Of a stretch of 64,000 nt of DNA, positions 51,730-59,983 are shown one piece after another. The translations under genes and the position numbers were made by a program. Every line of letters starts with the position of its first letter. Within the stretch, counting starts at the first letter, position 1. The stretch comes from Candidatus Zixiibacteriota bacterium (GTDB taxonomy: Bacteria > RBG-13-66-14 > B26-G2 > WVWN01), in assembly GCA_030613505.1 (NCBI GenBank), contig JAUWLW010000006.1, forward strand, positions 18,566 through 82,565, written 5' to 3'. The notes under the pieces were generated by a model that searched no databases, had not been told where the DNA came from, and was given only the letters and a program-made list of their open reading frames with translations.

Positions 51730-54327
51730 GTGAAAAAGCGCCGCCTTCTCGTCGTCGATACGATGAACCTCGTCTTCCGGGCCTACTACGCGCTCATCGG
51801 CAGGCCGCTCCGCACCACCGACGGCCGCAATACCTCCGCCGTCTTCGGCTTCGCGCGCATGCTCCTCAAAGCGCTCGCCGACTACCGGCCCACGCACGTC
51901 GTCGTCGCGCTGGAGGGGGGCGGCCCGACCTTCCGCGAGGAAATATATCCGGAGTATAAGGCCACGCGCAAGGCGCCCCCCGACGACCTCGTCGCGCAGA
52001 TCGAACCCGTCAAGGAGTTCGCCCGCCTGCTGGGCCTGGCCGTCGTCGAGAAGGAGGGTATGGAGGCCGACGACGTCGTCGCGACGCTGGCGCGCGGCGG
52101 CGCCGGCCCGTTCGACGAAGTCCTCATACTCTCGGGCGATAAAGACCTGATGACGCTGGTGGGCGGCGGCGTCAAGTTGCTCGCGCCCAGGACCGGCGTC
52201 TCCGACATAGACGAGATGGACGCCGCGGCGGTGGAGGCCAAGATGGGGGTCCCGCCGGCCGCGGTGCCGGACCTCTTGGCGCTGGAGGGCGACAGCGCCG
52301 ACAACGTCCCCGGCGTGGCCGGCATCGGCGAGAAGACCGCCCGGGCGCTGCTCGAGCAGTACGGCTCGCTCGACGGCGTCTTCGCGCACCTGGACGACGT
52401 CGAGCCCAAGCGCGCGCGGACGGCGCTCGAGAAGGGGCGCGCCTCGGCCGAGCTTTCGCGCACACTCGTCGGCCTCAAGGACGACCTCGAGCTGGGCTTG
52501 GACGCCGCGGCGCTCGAGCCCAAGGGCCGCGACGAGAAGGCGCTGTGTTCCTTTTTGAAAGAATATGAGCTCAAGACGCTGGCGGAGGAGTTGGGGGTCG
52601 GCGCGGCGCCGGCGGACGAGCTGAAGCCGGACCTGGTCTCGGCCGAGGAGCTCGCACCCACGGCGCCGGAGGCGGGGGACGAGTGGCTCGGCTTGGAGGC
52701 CGTCGTACGGGGGGGAGAGTTCGCGGGCGCGGCGCTGGCCGCGGGGGCCGAGCGCGTGACCTTGCTCGACGGTTCGCCGGCCGAGGTCGTGCCCAAACTC
52801 GAGAAAATTTACCAGGAGTCCGAGCTGCCGCTGGCGGGGCACGATACGAAGCGGCTGGTTCACCTAATGGGCCCGGAGGTCAGGTTCGACGGCGACACGA
52901 TGCTCGCGGCGTACCTCCTCAACCCCGAGCGCGTAAACTACCGCCTGGCGGACCTGGCGTACGAGTACCTCAAAGTGCAGCTCCCCGCCAAGGAGGCGGA
53001 GGGGGAGCTGGCGTTCGGCGAGGGGGCGCGCGACGAGGCCGCGGCCCGGGCGCAGGCGGTGGCCCGCCTGGCCGAGGTTACGGCGCGGCTGGTCGAGCAG
53101 CAGGACATGGGCGAGCTCTACCGCGACCTGGAGGTCCCGCTGGCGCCGGTGCTCGGCGCCCTCGAGGAGCGCGGCGTCAAAATAGACCGGCCCCACTTCG
53201 CCAAGCTGGCGCGCAGCTTCGAGAAATATTTGAAGAAGGCCGAGGGCGAGCTGTACGAGCTGGCGGGCGGCGATTTTAACCCCAACTCGCCCATCCAGCT
53301 GCGCGAGATCCTCTTCGACCGGCTGGGCCTGAAGCCCACGCGCAAGACCAAGACCGGTTACTCTACCGCCGCCGACGTCCTGGAGACGTTGGCCGAGGAA
53401 CATCCCCTCCCGGCCAAGATATTGGCGTACCGCGAGCTGGCGAAGCTCAAGAACACGTACGTCGACGTCCTGCCGACGCTGGCGGATGAGAACGGCCGCG
53501 TACACACGACGTTCAACCAGGCCGCGACGGCCACCGGCCGCCTGAGCTCCGCCGACCCCAACCTCCAGAACATCCCCATCCGCACGGACCTGGGCGCCGA
53601 GATCCGCAAGGGCTTTGTCCCCGGCGACGGCCTGGTCTTCCTCTCGGCGGACTACGCCCAGGTGGAGCTCCGCATCCTGGCCCACGTCGCCGACGACCCG
53701 GGCCTGCAGCAGGCCTTCGCCGAAGGCAAGGACATCCACGGCGCGACGGCCTCCGAACTGTTCGACGTCCCGTTCGACAAGGTGAGCCGCGAGCAACGAA
53801 CGCTGGCCAAGGCCATCAACTTCGGCCTGGCGTACAAGATGGGGCCGCGCCGCCTCGCCCGCGAGACCGGCCTCTCGGTCAAGGAGGCCGAGGCGTACAT
53901 CGAGAAATATTTTACGCGCTACCCCGGCGTGAGGCGCTTCATCGACGAGGAAATAGAGCGCGCGCACCGGGAAGGCTACGTCCACACGGTCCTGGGCCGT
54001 CGGCGTTACCTGCCCGATATCGCGTCCGACAACAGCCGTGCCCGGGCCGCGGCCGAGCGCGTAGCGGTGAATATGCCCATCCAGGGGTCGGCCGCGGACA
54101 TCCTCAAGCTCGCGATGGTCGCGCTCGAGCGCCGCCTGCGGGACGAAACGCTAAAGGCGTGGATGCTGTTGACCATCCACGACGAGCTGCTGTTCGAAGC
54201 GTCGCCCGAAGACGTCGATGAGTTGGAGGCGCTGGTCAAAGAGGAGATGGTCGGCGTCTTGAACCTCAAGGTACCGCTCGAGGTGCACGTCGGGATAGGT
54301 TATAATTGGCTGGATGCGCATAGGTAG
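51730..54327 (+). CDS. polA: DNA polymerase I with degenerate 3'-5' exonuclease domain
   Basis: The protein has 865 residues. The 5' nuclease domain (1-290) has LLVVDTMNLVFRAYYAL, EADDVVATLAR and SGDKDLMTLV. The middle domain lacks the D-x-E of the first exonuclease motif (WLGLEAVVRG at that place), so proofreading is probably lost, as in several PolI families. The polymerase motifs are intact: A LSADYAQVELRILAH, B KAINFGLAYKMG, C LTIHDELLFEA. GTG 51730 has no ribosome-binding site. The last 11 codons (IGYNWLDAHR and TAG) are AT-rich and differ from the displaced original end at 57070-57153. Confidence 0.95.
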   Translation: MKKRRLLVVDTMNLVFRAYYALIGRPLRTTDGRNTSAVFGFARMLLKALADYRPTHVVVALEGGGPTFREEIYPEYKATRKAPPDDLVAQIEPVKEFARLLGLAVVEKEGMEADDVVATLARGGAGPFDEVLILSGDKDLMTLVGGGVKLLAPRTGVSDIDEMDAAAVEAKMGVPPAAVPDLLALEGDSADNVPGVAGIGEKTARALLEQYGSLDGVFAHLDDVEPKRARTALEKGRASAELSRTLVGLKDDLELGLDAAALEPKGRDEKALCSFLKEYELKTLAEELGVGAAPADELKPDLVSAEELAPTAPEAGDEWLGLEAVVRGGEFAGAALAAGAERVTLLDGSPAEVVPKLEKIYQESELPLAGHDTKRLVHLMGPEVRFDGDTMLAAYLLNPERVNYRLADLAYEYLKVQLPAKEAEGELAFGEGARDEAAARAQAVARLAEVTARLVEQQDMGELYRDLEVPLAPVLGALEERGVKIDRPHFAKLARSFEKYLKKAEGELYELAGGDFNPNSPIQLREILFDRLGLKPTRKTKTGYSTAADVLETLAEEHPLPAKILAYRELAKLKNTYVDVLPTLADENGRVHTTFNQAATATGRLSSADPNLQNIPIRTDLGAEIRKGFVPGDGLVFLSADYAQVELRILAHVADDPGLQQAFAEGKDIHGATASELFDVPFDKVSREQRTLAKAINFGLAYKMGPRRLARETGLSVKEAEAYIEKYFTRYPGVRRFIDEEIERAHREGYVHTVLGRRRYLPDIASDNSRARAAAERVAVNMPIQGSAADILKLAMVALERRLRDETLKAWMLLTIHDELLFEASPEDVDELEALVKEEMVGVLNLKVPLEVHVGIGYNWLDAHR

Positions 54328-54343
54328 GAAAGGGGTAAGGATA

Positions 54344-57061
54344 ATGAAGAAGGAAGTCGGTTTATTAAAGAAGTATATTCTAAGTAGTAGGTCCGAAGAC
54401 TCGACCGATTACTTGGTGGAGCAATTTATACGTTCGGTTTACGGCAAGTTCCAAAAAGGGTCGGAGGCGGAAGGGGTAGATATTTACGTCGAAGGTAGGT
54501 TGGCGGTTGAACTTAAGACAAAACCAGAAGATTGGTTAAGCGCGTTTTACCAGGTGCAACACTACCGTAAAAAGGGCCAGGAATTCGGTGCGTTTTGTGT
54601 AATCGCACATAAATTCGTCGGATTATGGAAAGTTAATGATATACCCAAGTTCGCCGCGGAACTCGCGAAAAAGGCCGCCGCGAAATTACCGCCAAATAAG
54701 GTCGGCCCGATGAACGCCCGAAAAACGAATAAGGGACAACAGGCGGAAATAATCAATAGCGCCGCTTTTTGTATCACGCCGGAGATAATTGATAAAGAAA
54801 GCCTTTTTAAAGAGGACATAGACGTATTATTAGCCGAGTTCGTGGACGCGCTTAAAAACGTAGAATCCCGACGCCAACAAATAAACCCCCGCAATTTCAT
54901 ACAGAAAGTAGAGTACCTAAAGCGATTTTTCGACGACCCGATGGATGCGATACACTGTTTTTATACGATATTAAATTATTGGGACGCTACCTCCGTCGTA
55001 CCGGAACCGCAAGTCGCGGCGCCCTCGCGGTTAGTAGTAGTAAAAGAAAATGGCCGTCGAATGAGCGAGAGTTTCGACGTTAATCCGCGATACCAACGCG
55101 AATTCCGAAAATTCATCGAAAACCATTATGTATTTACGAACGAGGGTTCAGGTTTAACTGTAGACTACTACTTTAGTAGGTTCGATGAAGTTTTAACGCA
55201 GTTGAAGCCCGAATACGCAAAACAGCACGGGATATTTTTCACGGATCATAATTTGTGTAAGTTCGCCCTCTGGTTCGTACATCGATACTACGAAAATAAG
55301 TTGAGCGAAAAATACATCATTTTAGACCCGGCTGCCGGGTCGGGAAATCTCGTAACCAGTTGGAGAAACCACCTAAAGCATAAGATCGTATCGGAATTAG
55401 AGCCGGATTTGTTAAAGATAATCGAACGCCGGATGAAGGCCGATGCCGACCAAGTAAAAATCGGATTTACGATCGTGCCTAAAACGGCATTAGGCATCGG
55501 CTTAAATTTCCTCGACAAACCCGGCGCGGAATACCTCGAAGCATTAAAAGATGCTTTACGAGAAAACAACCTACGGTTAAATAAACCTTTAGCTTTCCTG
55601 CTAAACCCCCCTTATAAGAGCACGGACGAAAACGTTTCTATAAGGGCCGGCGTGGAAGCTGATTATCAGATTAACCCCTCGATATTAACGCTTACAGGCA
55701 AAGACGCGGGGAAGGAAAGGTACCTCGCGTTCTTGGGGCAAATCGTTAATATATCGAAAGAACAAGTCGCCGAGAAACCGGACTTTAAACCCATTGTGAT
55801 GATATTTACGCCTACTTCTTGGTTGGTGCCGCGGCCTTCTTACTTGGATTTTCGTAAGGAATTCGATAGGTATTTTAAGTACGAAAAAGGTTTTATTATA
55901 ACCGGTAACGAGTTTTTCAAAATCAAAGGTACGTTCCCGATATCTTTTACGATCTGGAGGTTTAACCATCGAGAGAGCGGCAATAAAAACGTAGTGCGTT
56001 TGAAAGACTATACCGCGTTAAAGAACGCAGAATTAAACGATATTAATTGGGAATTACCGTTTAAAAAACTTGACACGGTTGTAGGTCGTCTCGTCCGCGG
56101 GAGTAAGTCAGTCTCTTACGGTAGAGCGAGATCGCTAATAAAAGAATGGTGCGGGCAACGGATGTACGACTTTAAGCGTTCGCGTACGAAAAGAGAATTA
56201 ACGGAGGCAGTAGTAGGTGGATTACCATTAAGAGACGAAAGGCGGGCTAATAAAAAAACCTACGGCGTTACTAATTCAGCCGTTATCGGGTTTATGGATG
56301 ACGGTTCGCCGGTAAGGGTTAAACCCAAAGAGGATGTTCGTTTTGGTAAGGAATCAGGCGCGTTCGTCTGGTTTAGGTTAGATAACGATTTGAAAAGCGC
56401 TAATAGAACCAGGTGTTTAAATGGCCCACCCGATAAGTATGGTTATTGCGCTTTCGATTTAACATCCGCTAAGCGCACTTTTCTATGGTTCGCGCTCACT
56501 AAAGCTCTCAATGGCCGGTATCCTACTTGGGCCAACCAGCTCGATATCTGGGTGCCCGAGATTAAAAGTACTCTAAAGAATTATTTTTATTCGTTGTGCT
56601 TCGCTTTCGGCCTTGCTAACAACGGTTGTGTAGTTACTAAGTTCGAAGCCAATAATCCGGTGCCGGGCGCGCCCGAGGTTTTCGTCGGTAACCCCTTATG
56701 TCCTTCGGATCCGGGTTCATTTTGGTCGGAGGTTCTAGATGACGAAATAATTCGGAGACCCAATACTGCGACGGTGTTGGTTGGCGCTGTTAAAGGCCTT
56801 TACGATTTATGGCGTAGTAAATATTGCCCCCAGCCGAAAATCGAACACGTCGGCCTAAAGGAAGAACCGTATTTTAAGTATTTCGGTTATCCGGACTTTA
56901 TAACGCCTTATTCGGGCTTAGTTCAAATACGCAAGTACGCGGATCTTAGAGCAGTGCCGGATTTAAACGAAGCAATAAACGACGTTAAAACCAAGGCTAA
57001 AATAGTTCTAGATACTATTTACCGTTTATTGGTAGATGAATTCCGATATTTCGAGAGTTAG
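54344..57061 (+). CDS. Single-chain (type IIG-like) restriction-modification enzyme
   Basis: The protein has 905 residues from ATG 54344 (GGGGTAAGG upstream); an earlier ATG at 54314 lies inside polA. Near residue 50, EGVDIYVEGRLAVELKTK supplies the D...E-x-K of a PD-(D/E)xK nuclease. Around 340 is SAM motif I, ILDPAAGSGNLVTSW, and near 425 the N6-adenine methyltransferase motif LLNPPYKS. The C-terminal 400 residues probably form the target-recognition domain. Cleavage and protection would thus be in one polypeptide. Composition is much more AT-rich than in polA. It sits between polA and a displaced polA 3' end. Confidence 0.85.
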   Translation: MKKEVGLLKKYILSSRSEDSTDYLVEQFIRSVYGKFQKGSEAEGVDIYVEGRLAVELKTKPEDWLSAFYQVQHYRKKGQEFGAFCVIAHKFVGLWKVNDIPKFAAELAKKAAAKLPPNKVGPMNARKTNKGQQAEIINSAAFCITPEIIDKESLFKEDIDVLLAEFVDALKNVESRRQQINPRNFIQKVEYLKRFFDDPMDAIHCFYTILNYWDATSVVPEPQVAAPSRLVVVKENGRRMSESFDVNPRYQREFRKFIENHYVFTNEGSGLTVDYYFSRFDEVLTQLKPEYAKQHGIFFTDHNLCKFALWFVHRYYENKLSEKYIILDPAAGSGNLVTSWRNHLKHKIVSELEPDLLKIIERRMKADADQVKIGFTIVPKTALGIGLNFLDKPGAEYLEALKDALRENNLRLNKPLAFLLNPPYKSTDENVSIRAGVEADYQINPSILTLTGKDAGKERYLAFLGQIVNISKEQVAEKPDFKPIVMIFTPTSWLVPRPSYLDFRKEFDRYFKYEKGFIITGNEFFKIKGTFPISFTIWRFNHRESGNKNVVRLKDYTALKNAELNDINWELPFKKLDTVVGRLVRGSKSVSYGRARSLIKEWCGQRMYDFKRSRTKRELTEAVVGGLPLRDERRANKKTYGVTNSAVIGFMDDGSPVRVKPKEDVRFGKESGAFVWFRLDNDLKSANRTRCLNGPPDKYGYCAFDLTSAKRTFLWFALTKALNGRYPTWANQLDIWVPEIKSTLKNYFYSLCFAFGLANNGCVVTKFEANNPVPGAPEVFVGNPLCPSDPGSFWSEVLDDEIIRRPNTATVLVGAVKGLYDLWRSKYCPQPKIEHVGLKEEPYFKYFGYPDFITPYSGLVQIRKYADLRAVPDLNEAINDVKTKAKIVLDTIYRLLVDEFRYFES

Positions 57062-57069
57062 TCCCCCGT

Positions 57070-57153
57070 GTGGTCTTTGAAGTTTTCAACCTCAAGGTCC
57101 CGCTCGAGGTGCACGTCGGCGTTGGAAAGAACTGGCTCGAGGCCCACGGCTAA
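57070..57153 (+). pseudogene. Displaced original 3' end of polA
   Basis: Directly after the restriction-modification gene, one frame encodes NLKVPLEVHVGVGKNWLEAH, G and TAA. This is a canonical PolI C-terminus and aligns codon for codon with the present polA end (NLKVPLEVHVGIGYNWLDAH, R). The first 35 aligned bases (57084-57118 versus 54258-54292) have 2 differences; the rest differ mainly by recoding. The remnant keeps the GC-rich host codon style. Confidence 0.9.
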
Positions 57154-57176
57154 CCACGTTATTAGGAGGTTACGAG

Positions 57177-57371
57177 TTGCGCATATCCGTTCTCGTGGTT
57201 ATAATTACGGTGGCCGCGCTGGCGGCGTGCGGCGGTTGCGCGAAGAGGGCGGAAGAGGTTATAGTGGTACCCCGGTGCGATTGCGACGAGCCGTGCCCCG
57301 AGTGCGTTTGCGAGGAAGAGGTCAAGGCTCGCGCGGGCGAAGCCGAGGGCGCCGAGAAAAGCGGACTTTAA
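57177..57371 (+). CDS. Small cysteine-rich lipoprotein
   Basis: The gene encodes 64 residues from TTG 57177, behind AGGAGG. A signal peptide ends at the lipobox AALAAC (Cys18), followed by GGCAKRAEE and a Cys cluster CDCDEPCPECVCEEE. The tail is acidic. The cluster could bind metal or form disulfides after export. Family unknown. It was probably the original gene downstream of polA before the insertion. Confidence 0.6.
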   Translation: MRISVLVVIITVAALAACGGCAKRAEEVIVVPRCDCDEPCPECVCEEEVKARAGEAEGAEKSGL

Positions 57372-57447
57372 ATATTATATAAGAACGGGGGGCGGTTTAA
57401 GGCGGCCAGGCCGCCGGTTTAACGCCGCCCTCAAGGAGGAAAGAGAC

Positions 57448-58269
57448 ATGCGGAAGGTAATTTTTATCGCGACGGCGCTGGCGGCGGCCGCGCTGATGAT
57501 CGCGGCCTGCGGCAAGAAGGCCGTGGAGGGGCCGACGATGGAGGAGCTCAAAGCCGAAATCGCCGGCGTCACCGCCGGGTTGAACGCTTATCTGGACGCG
57601 CACAACTTCTCGAATACCGACGCCGGTACGTTGACGGACGAGCTCAAGAAGCTGGCCAGCAAGTACGGCGAGCTCGAGAAGCGCGCCCACGATATGAGGA
57701 CCCAGGGCGGCGACGAGCGGTACGGCGACGTCGGGAACCTGGCGGGGGAAGGCCGGGCCAAGGTCGAGGCGCTGGCCTTGGTGCTCGAGGCCGGGGCTCC
57801 CATGGGAGACGCGGCCAAAGCGACCGCGCTGAACGACGTCGTTGAGAACTGGGCCGACTACAGCGATAAGGTGGGCGCGGCACCGGGCGAGGCCGCGCCG
57901 GTGGAGGGCGAGGAGCCCGGCGTAGGGGAACCCGCGGAGCCCGGCGTCGGGGAACCTGGCGAACCAGGCGAACCGGGTGAACCCGTTGAACCGGGCGAGC
58001 CGCGTTATCCCGGCAAGGGGCGGCATCTCGGCTGGTGGAAGAATCCGGAGTGGGCGCGCGACCGCGGGACCCGCCCGCTGCCCGAGGGCGACGTCCCCGG
58101 CGGGCGCGAGAAGGAGCGTAAGCGCGAACGCGAGCACGTAGCGCCGGGCGGCGGCCCGGGCGCAAGCCCCGGCGGCGAAACGCCCGGGGGAGCCGGCGGC
58201 GCCGGTAAGGGCGGCGGCAAAGGCAAAGGGAAGGGCGCCGACAAGGGCGGCGCCATGGGCGGCCAATAG
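57448..58269 (+). CDS. Lipoprotein with helical domain and Gly/Pro/Glu-rich tail
   Basis: The protein has 273 residues from ATG 57448 (GAGGAAAGA upstream). The lipobox MIAAC places the lipid on Cys21. Residues 30-135 look helical (MEELKAEIAGVTAGLNAYLD, then ELKKLASKYGELEKRAHDM). Residues 145-180 are a repeat of G-E-P/V units (GEPGEPGEPGEPVEPGEP). The end is basic and Gly-rich (GKGGGKGKGKGADKGG). The layout suggests a cell-wall or surface-spanning lipoprotein. A hairpin-forming segment (57391-57429) precedes the gene. No known family is recognised. Confidence 0.6.
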   Translation: MRKVIFIATALAAAALMIAACGKKAVEGPTMEELKAEIAGVTAGLNAYLDAHNFSNTDAGTLTDELKKLASKYGELEKRAHDMRTQGGDERYGDVGNLAGEGRAKVEALALVLEAGAPMGDAAKATALNDVVENWADYSDKVGAAPGEAAPVEGEEPGVGEPAEPGVGEPGEPGEPGEPVEPGEPRYPGKGRHLGWWKNPEWARDRGTRPLPEGDVPGGREKERKREREHVAPGGGPGASPGGETPGGAGGAGKGGGKGKGKGADKGGAMGGQ

Positions 58270-58287
58270 CGGTCGTTGGAAATAATA

Positions 58288-58312
58288 AAAGGAGCCGCAA
58301 AGGCTCCTTTTT
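58288..58312 (+). terminator. Rho-independent terminator
   Basis: AAAGGAGCC and GGCTCCTTT pair around GCAAA, with further T residues. It ends the lipoprotein unit and also separates it from the convergent tRNA-Leu. Confidence 0.85.
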
Positions 58313-58316
58313 CATA

Positions 58317-58403
58317 TGCCGAGGGCGGGGCTCGAACCCGCACGGCCCGGATGGGGCCAGCGGATTTTAAGTCCGCTGCGTCTGCCAGTTCCGCCACCTC
58401 GGC
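58317..58403 (-). tRNA. tRNA-Leu (anticodon TAA)
   Basis: An 87-base class II tRNA: acceptor GCCGAGG/CCTCGGC plus A, anticodon stem GCGGA/TCCGC with loop CTTAAAA, a long variable arm (GGCCC...GGGCC) and T arm GCGGG-TTCGAGC-CCCGC. Anticodon TAA reads UUA. CCA is not encoded. Confidence 0.95.
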
Positions 58404-58416
58404 TCGAGCGGGGCAT

Positions 58417-58445
58417 AGTTTAACCGCTTAGAGGAAGGTTGTCAA
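58417..58445 (-). promoter_or_regulatory. Promoter of tRNA-Leu
   Basis: On the minus strand TTGACA (58445-58440), a 17-base spacer and TAAACT (58422-58417) lie 13 bases before the tRNA 5' end. Confidence 0.8.
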
Positions 58446-58494
58446 GGGGCGGCGGTTCTGGCGACGCTGCCCTTTATATAAGGATATTTTATTA

Positions 58495-58547
58495 CCCGGC
58501 TAAACCCGCGCCGCGGCGCCGCGGTCAAAAGTTAAGGTTGAGGTAGA
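58495..58547 (+). repeat. 53-bp direct repeat, left copy
   Basis: Identical base for base to 59859-59911. It contains the 14-bp palindrome CCGCGGCGCCGCGG. It lies 72 bases upstream of the propeller gene at 58619. Confidence 0.95.
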
Positions 58548-58576
58548 TTTACCCCCCCGCGACGTTATATTATAAT
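58548..58576 (+). promoter_or_regulatory. Promoter of the propeller gene
   Basis: A consensus -10 TATAAT (58571-58576) with a weak -35 TTTACC (58548-58553) 17 bases upstream, immediately after the 53-bp repeat. Confidence 0.5.
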
Positions 58577-58618
58577 TTATAAAATCGGGGTAGCAGTAAT
58601 CGAACGTAGGAGGGGACG

Positions 58619-59650
58619 ATGAAGCGTTTAACTTTCCCCGCAATAATTATATTCTCGGCCGTAGCGGCGACCGCGGCGTTCGCAGCGTGGGAGGAGGTCC
58701 CGCTCCCGCCCAAGGAGGACGCTGCCATTGGCTGGATGGACTTCGCGCGGCCGGACCTCGGCTTCGCGTGCACCAGCGACCCCCTCGACCCGCGGCCTTT
58801 CCTTACGTACGAAAACGGCCGGTGGATGGACGGGAGCTTCGTGTTCAACGCCCTCGCGGGGGACGGGTGTTTCCTCCCGAGCGGCTACGGCTGGGTCGTG
58901 GGGGCGAGCACGCGGATATACCCGTGCATTTATACGTTGCGCCTGCAGGCGGGCTCGAGCCAGTTGGAGTACGTACCCAATCCGTACAGCAGTCCGCCCG
59001 GCGCCAAAGGCGGCGGGCCGAGGGTACGCTTCGCCGCGGAGGAGGACGGGTGGCTTCTGCTCAGTTCGCCGAACGAATTGCTCCGATACGAGGACGGCTA
59101 CTGGCGAACCGTCGGGAATCCGCTGCCGGTGGAGTTAGGTTACGCCAGGGACATTTGCTTTCCTACGGCCGACGAGGGGTGGGTCTGCGGCTCGAGCGGC
59201 TTCGCGCACTACAAGGACGGGAAATGGGAGTTCGTCCCGGGGCCCCAGGTAGACGGGCTCGACTTCACCGCGCGCGACGACGGTTGGGCGATGTCGTACG
59301 GCGATACGGGGACGATTTACCACTACGACGGCTCGTCGTGGTCCGTCTCATATTCCGCGCCGGGCTATTACGTCAACGGTTTAGGCTTCCACGACCGTAA
59401 TAACGGCTGGGCCATACTTTCGGGATACGGCGTCGAATCGCGATGGTTGAAATACGATAACGCCGGATGGCACAAAATAATCCCGCCCAATGGTCAATCG
59501 GGGTACTTCCCTACGCCCTTCCACGAGGAAGCTTGGTTCGAAGGTTTCAAAATCGAAAAAGGCAAGATCGTTAAAACGAGCTGGCATTGGACGACGGCGC
59601 CGAACGTACGGCCGGCGTCCCTCGGGCGCGTGAAGGCGTTGTTCCGGTGA
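58619..59650 (+). CDS. Secreted beta-propeller-like protein with C-terminal tag
   Basis: The protein has 343 residues from ATG 58619 (AGGAGGGG upstream). A signal peptide (MKRLTFPAIIIFSAVAATAA) is followed by Ycf48/BNR-like strands: GYGWVVGASTRIYPC, EDGWLLLSSPNELLRYEDGY, DEGWVCGSSGFAHYKDG, DDGWAMSYGDTGTIYHYDG and NNGWAILSGYGVESRWLKYD. The final residues are RPASLGRVKALFR, nearly identical to the end of the protein at 19995. The codons of the two tags differ, so the likeness is kept at protein level. Flanked on both sides by the 53-bp repeat. Likely exported; function unknown. Confidence 0.75.
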   Translation: MKRLTFPAIIIFSAVAATAAFAAWEEVPLPPKEDAAIGWMDFARPDLGFACTSDPLDPRPFLTYENGRWMDGSFVFNALAGDGCFLPSGYGWVVGASTRIYPCIYTLRLQAGSSQLEYVPNPYSSPPGAKGGGPRVRFAAEEDGWLLLSSPNELLRYEDGYWRTVGNPLPVELGYARDICFPTADEGWVCGSSGFAHYKDGKWEFVPGPQVDGLDFTARDDGWAMSYGDTGTIYHYDGSSWSVSYSAPGYYVNGLGFHDRNNGWAILSGYGVESRWLKYDNAGWHKIIPPNGQSGYFPTPFHEEAWFEGFKIEKGKIVKTSWHWTTAPNVRPASLGRVKALFR

Positions 59651-59682
59651 ATTAATATTTACCTTGTGCACTTCATAAAAAT

Positions 59683-59707
59683 CGCCCGGCATAGCGCCGG
59701 GCTTTTT
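59683..59707 (+). terminator. Rho-independent terminator of the propeller gene
   Basis: GCCCGGC and GCCGGGC pair around ATAGC, followed by six T, 33 bases after the stop codon. Confidence 0.9.
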
Positions 59708-59795
59708 TGTGTTAATTTTGTGTCAAAATTCCCCCGCGTAGCGATTTGTTCCCCTGAATTACCGTTAATTTCCCGATACCGTAATTCCCTGAAAT

Positions 59796-59830
59796 AAAAA
59801 GCGGTTGCCCCATAGTGGTCCGCAACCGCT
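59796..59830 (-). terminator. Minus-strand terminator without a minus-strand gene
   Basis: AGCGGTTGC and GCAACCGCT form a 9-bp stem. The T-rich tail (TTTTTATTT) is present only on the minus strand. No minus-strand gene lies to its right in the window, so it may end an antisense or small RNA arising near the 59859-59911 repeat. Confidence 0.6.
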
Positions 59831-59858
59831 GAGCTTATTAAAAGGGATAGTTTTACCG

Positions 59859-59911
59859 CCCGGCTAAACCCGCGCCGCGGCGCCGCGGTCAAAAGTTAAG
59901 GTTGAGGTAGA
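59859..59911 (+). repeat. 53-bp direct repeat, right copy
   Basis: Exact copy of 58495-58547, 1364 bases away. It lies 72 bases upstream of the alpha-2-macroglobulin gene, the same distance as the left copy from its gene. Confidence 0.95.
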
Positions 59912-59983
59912 CTAAAACGCCCCAAGAGGTTATATTTCCCGTAAGTATTTTAAAACGTCCAGGACTTCTTACCGGAGGCCGCA

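Noticed and set aside
58495..59911. The 53-bp repeats as ends of an insertion sequence
   Set aside because: They are direct, not inverted, and the enclosed gene is a secreted propeller, not a transposase.
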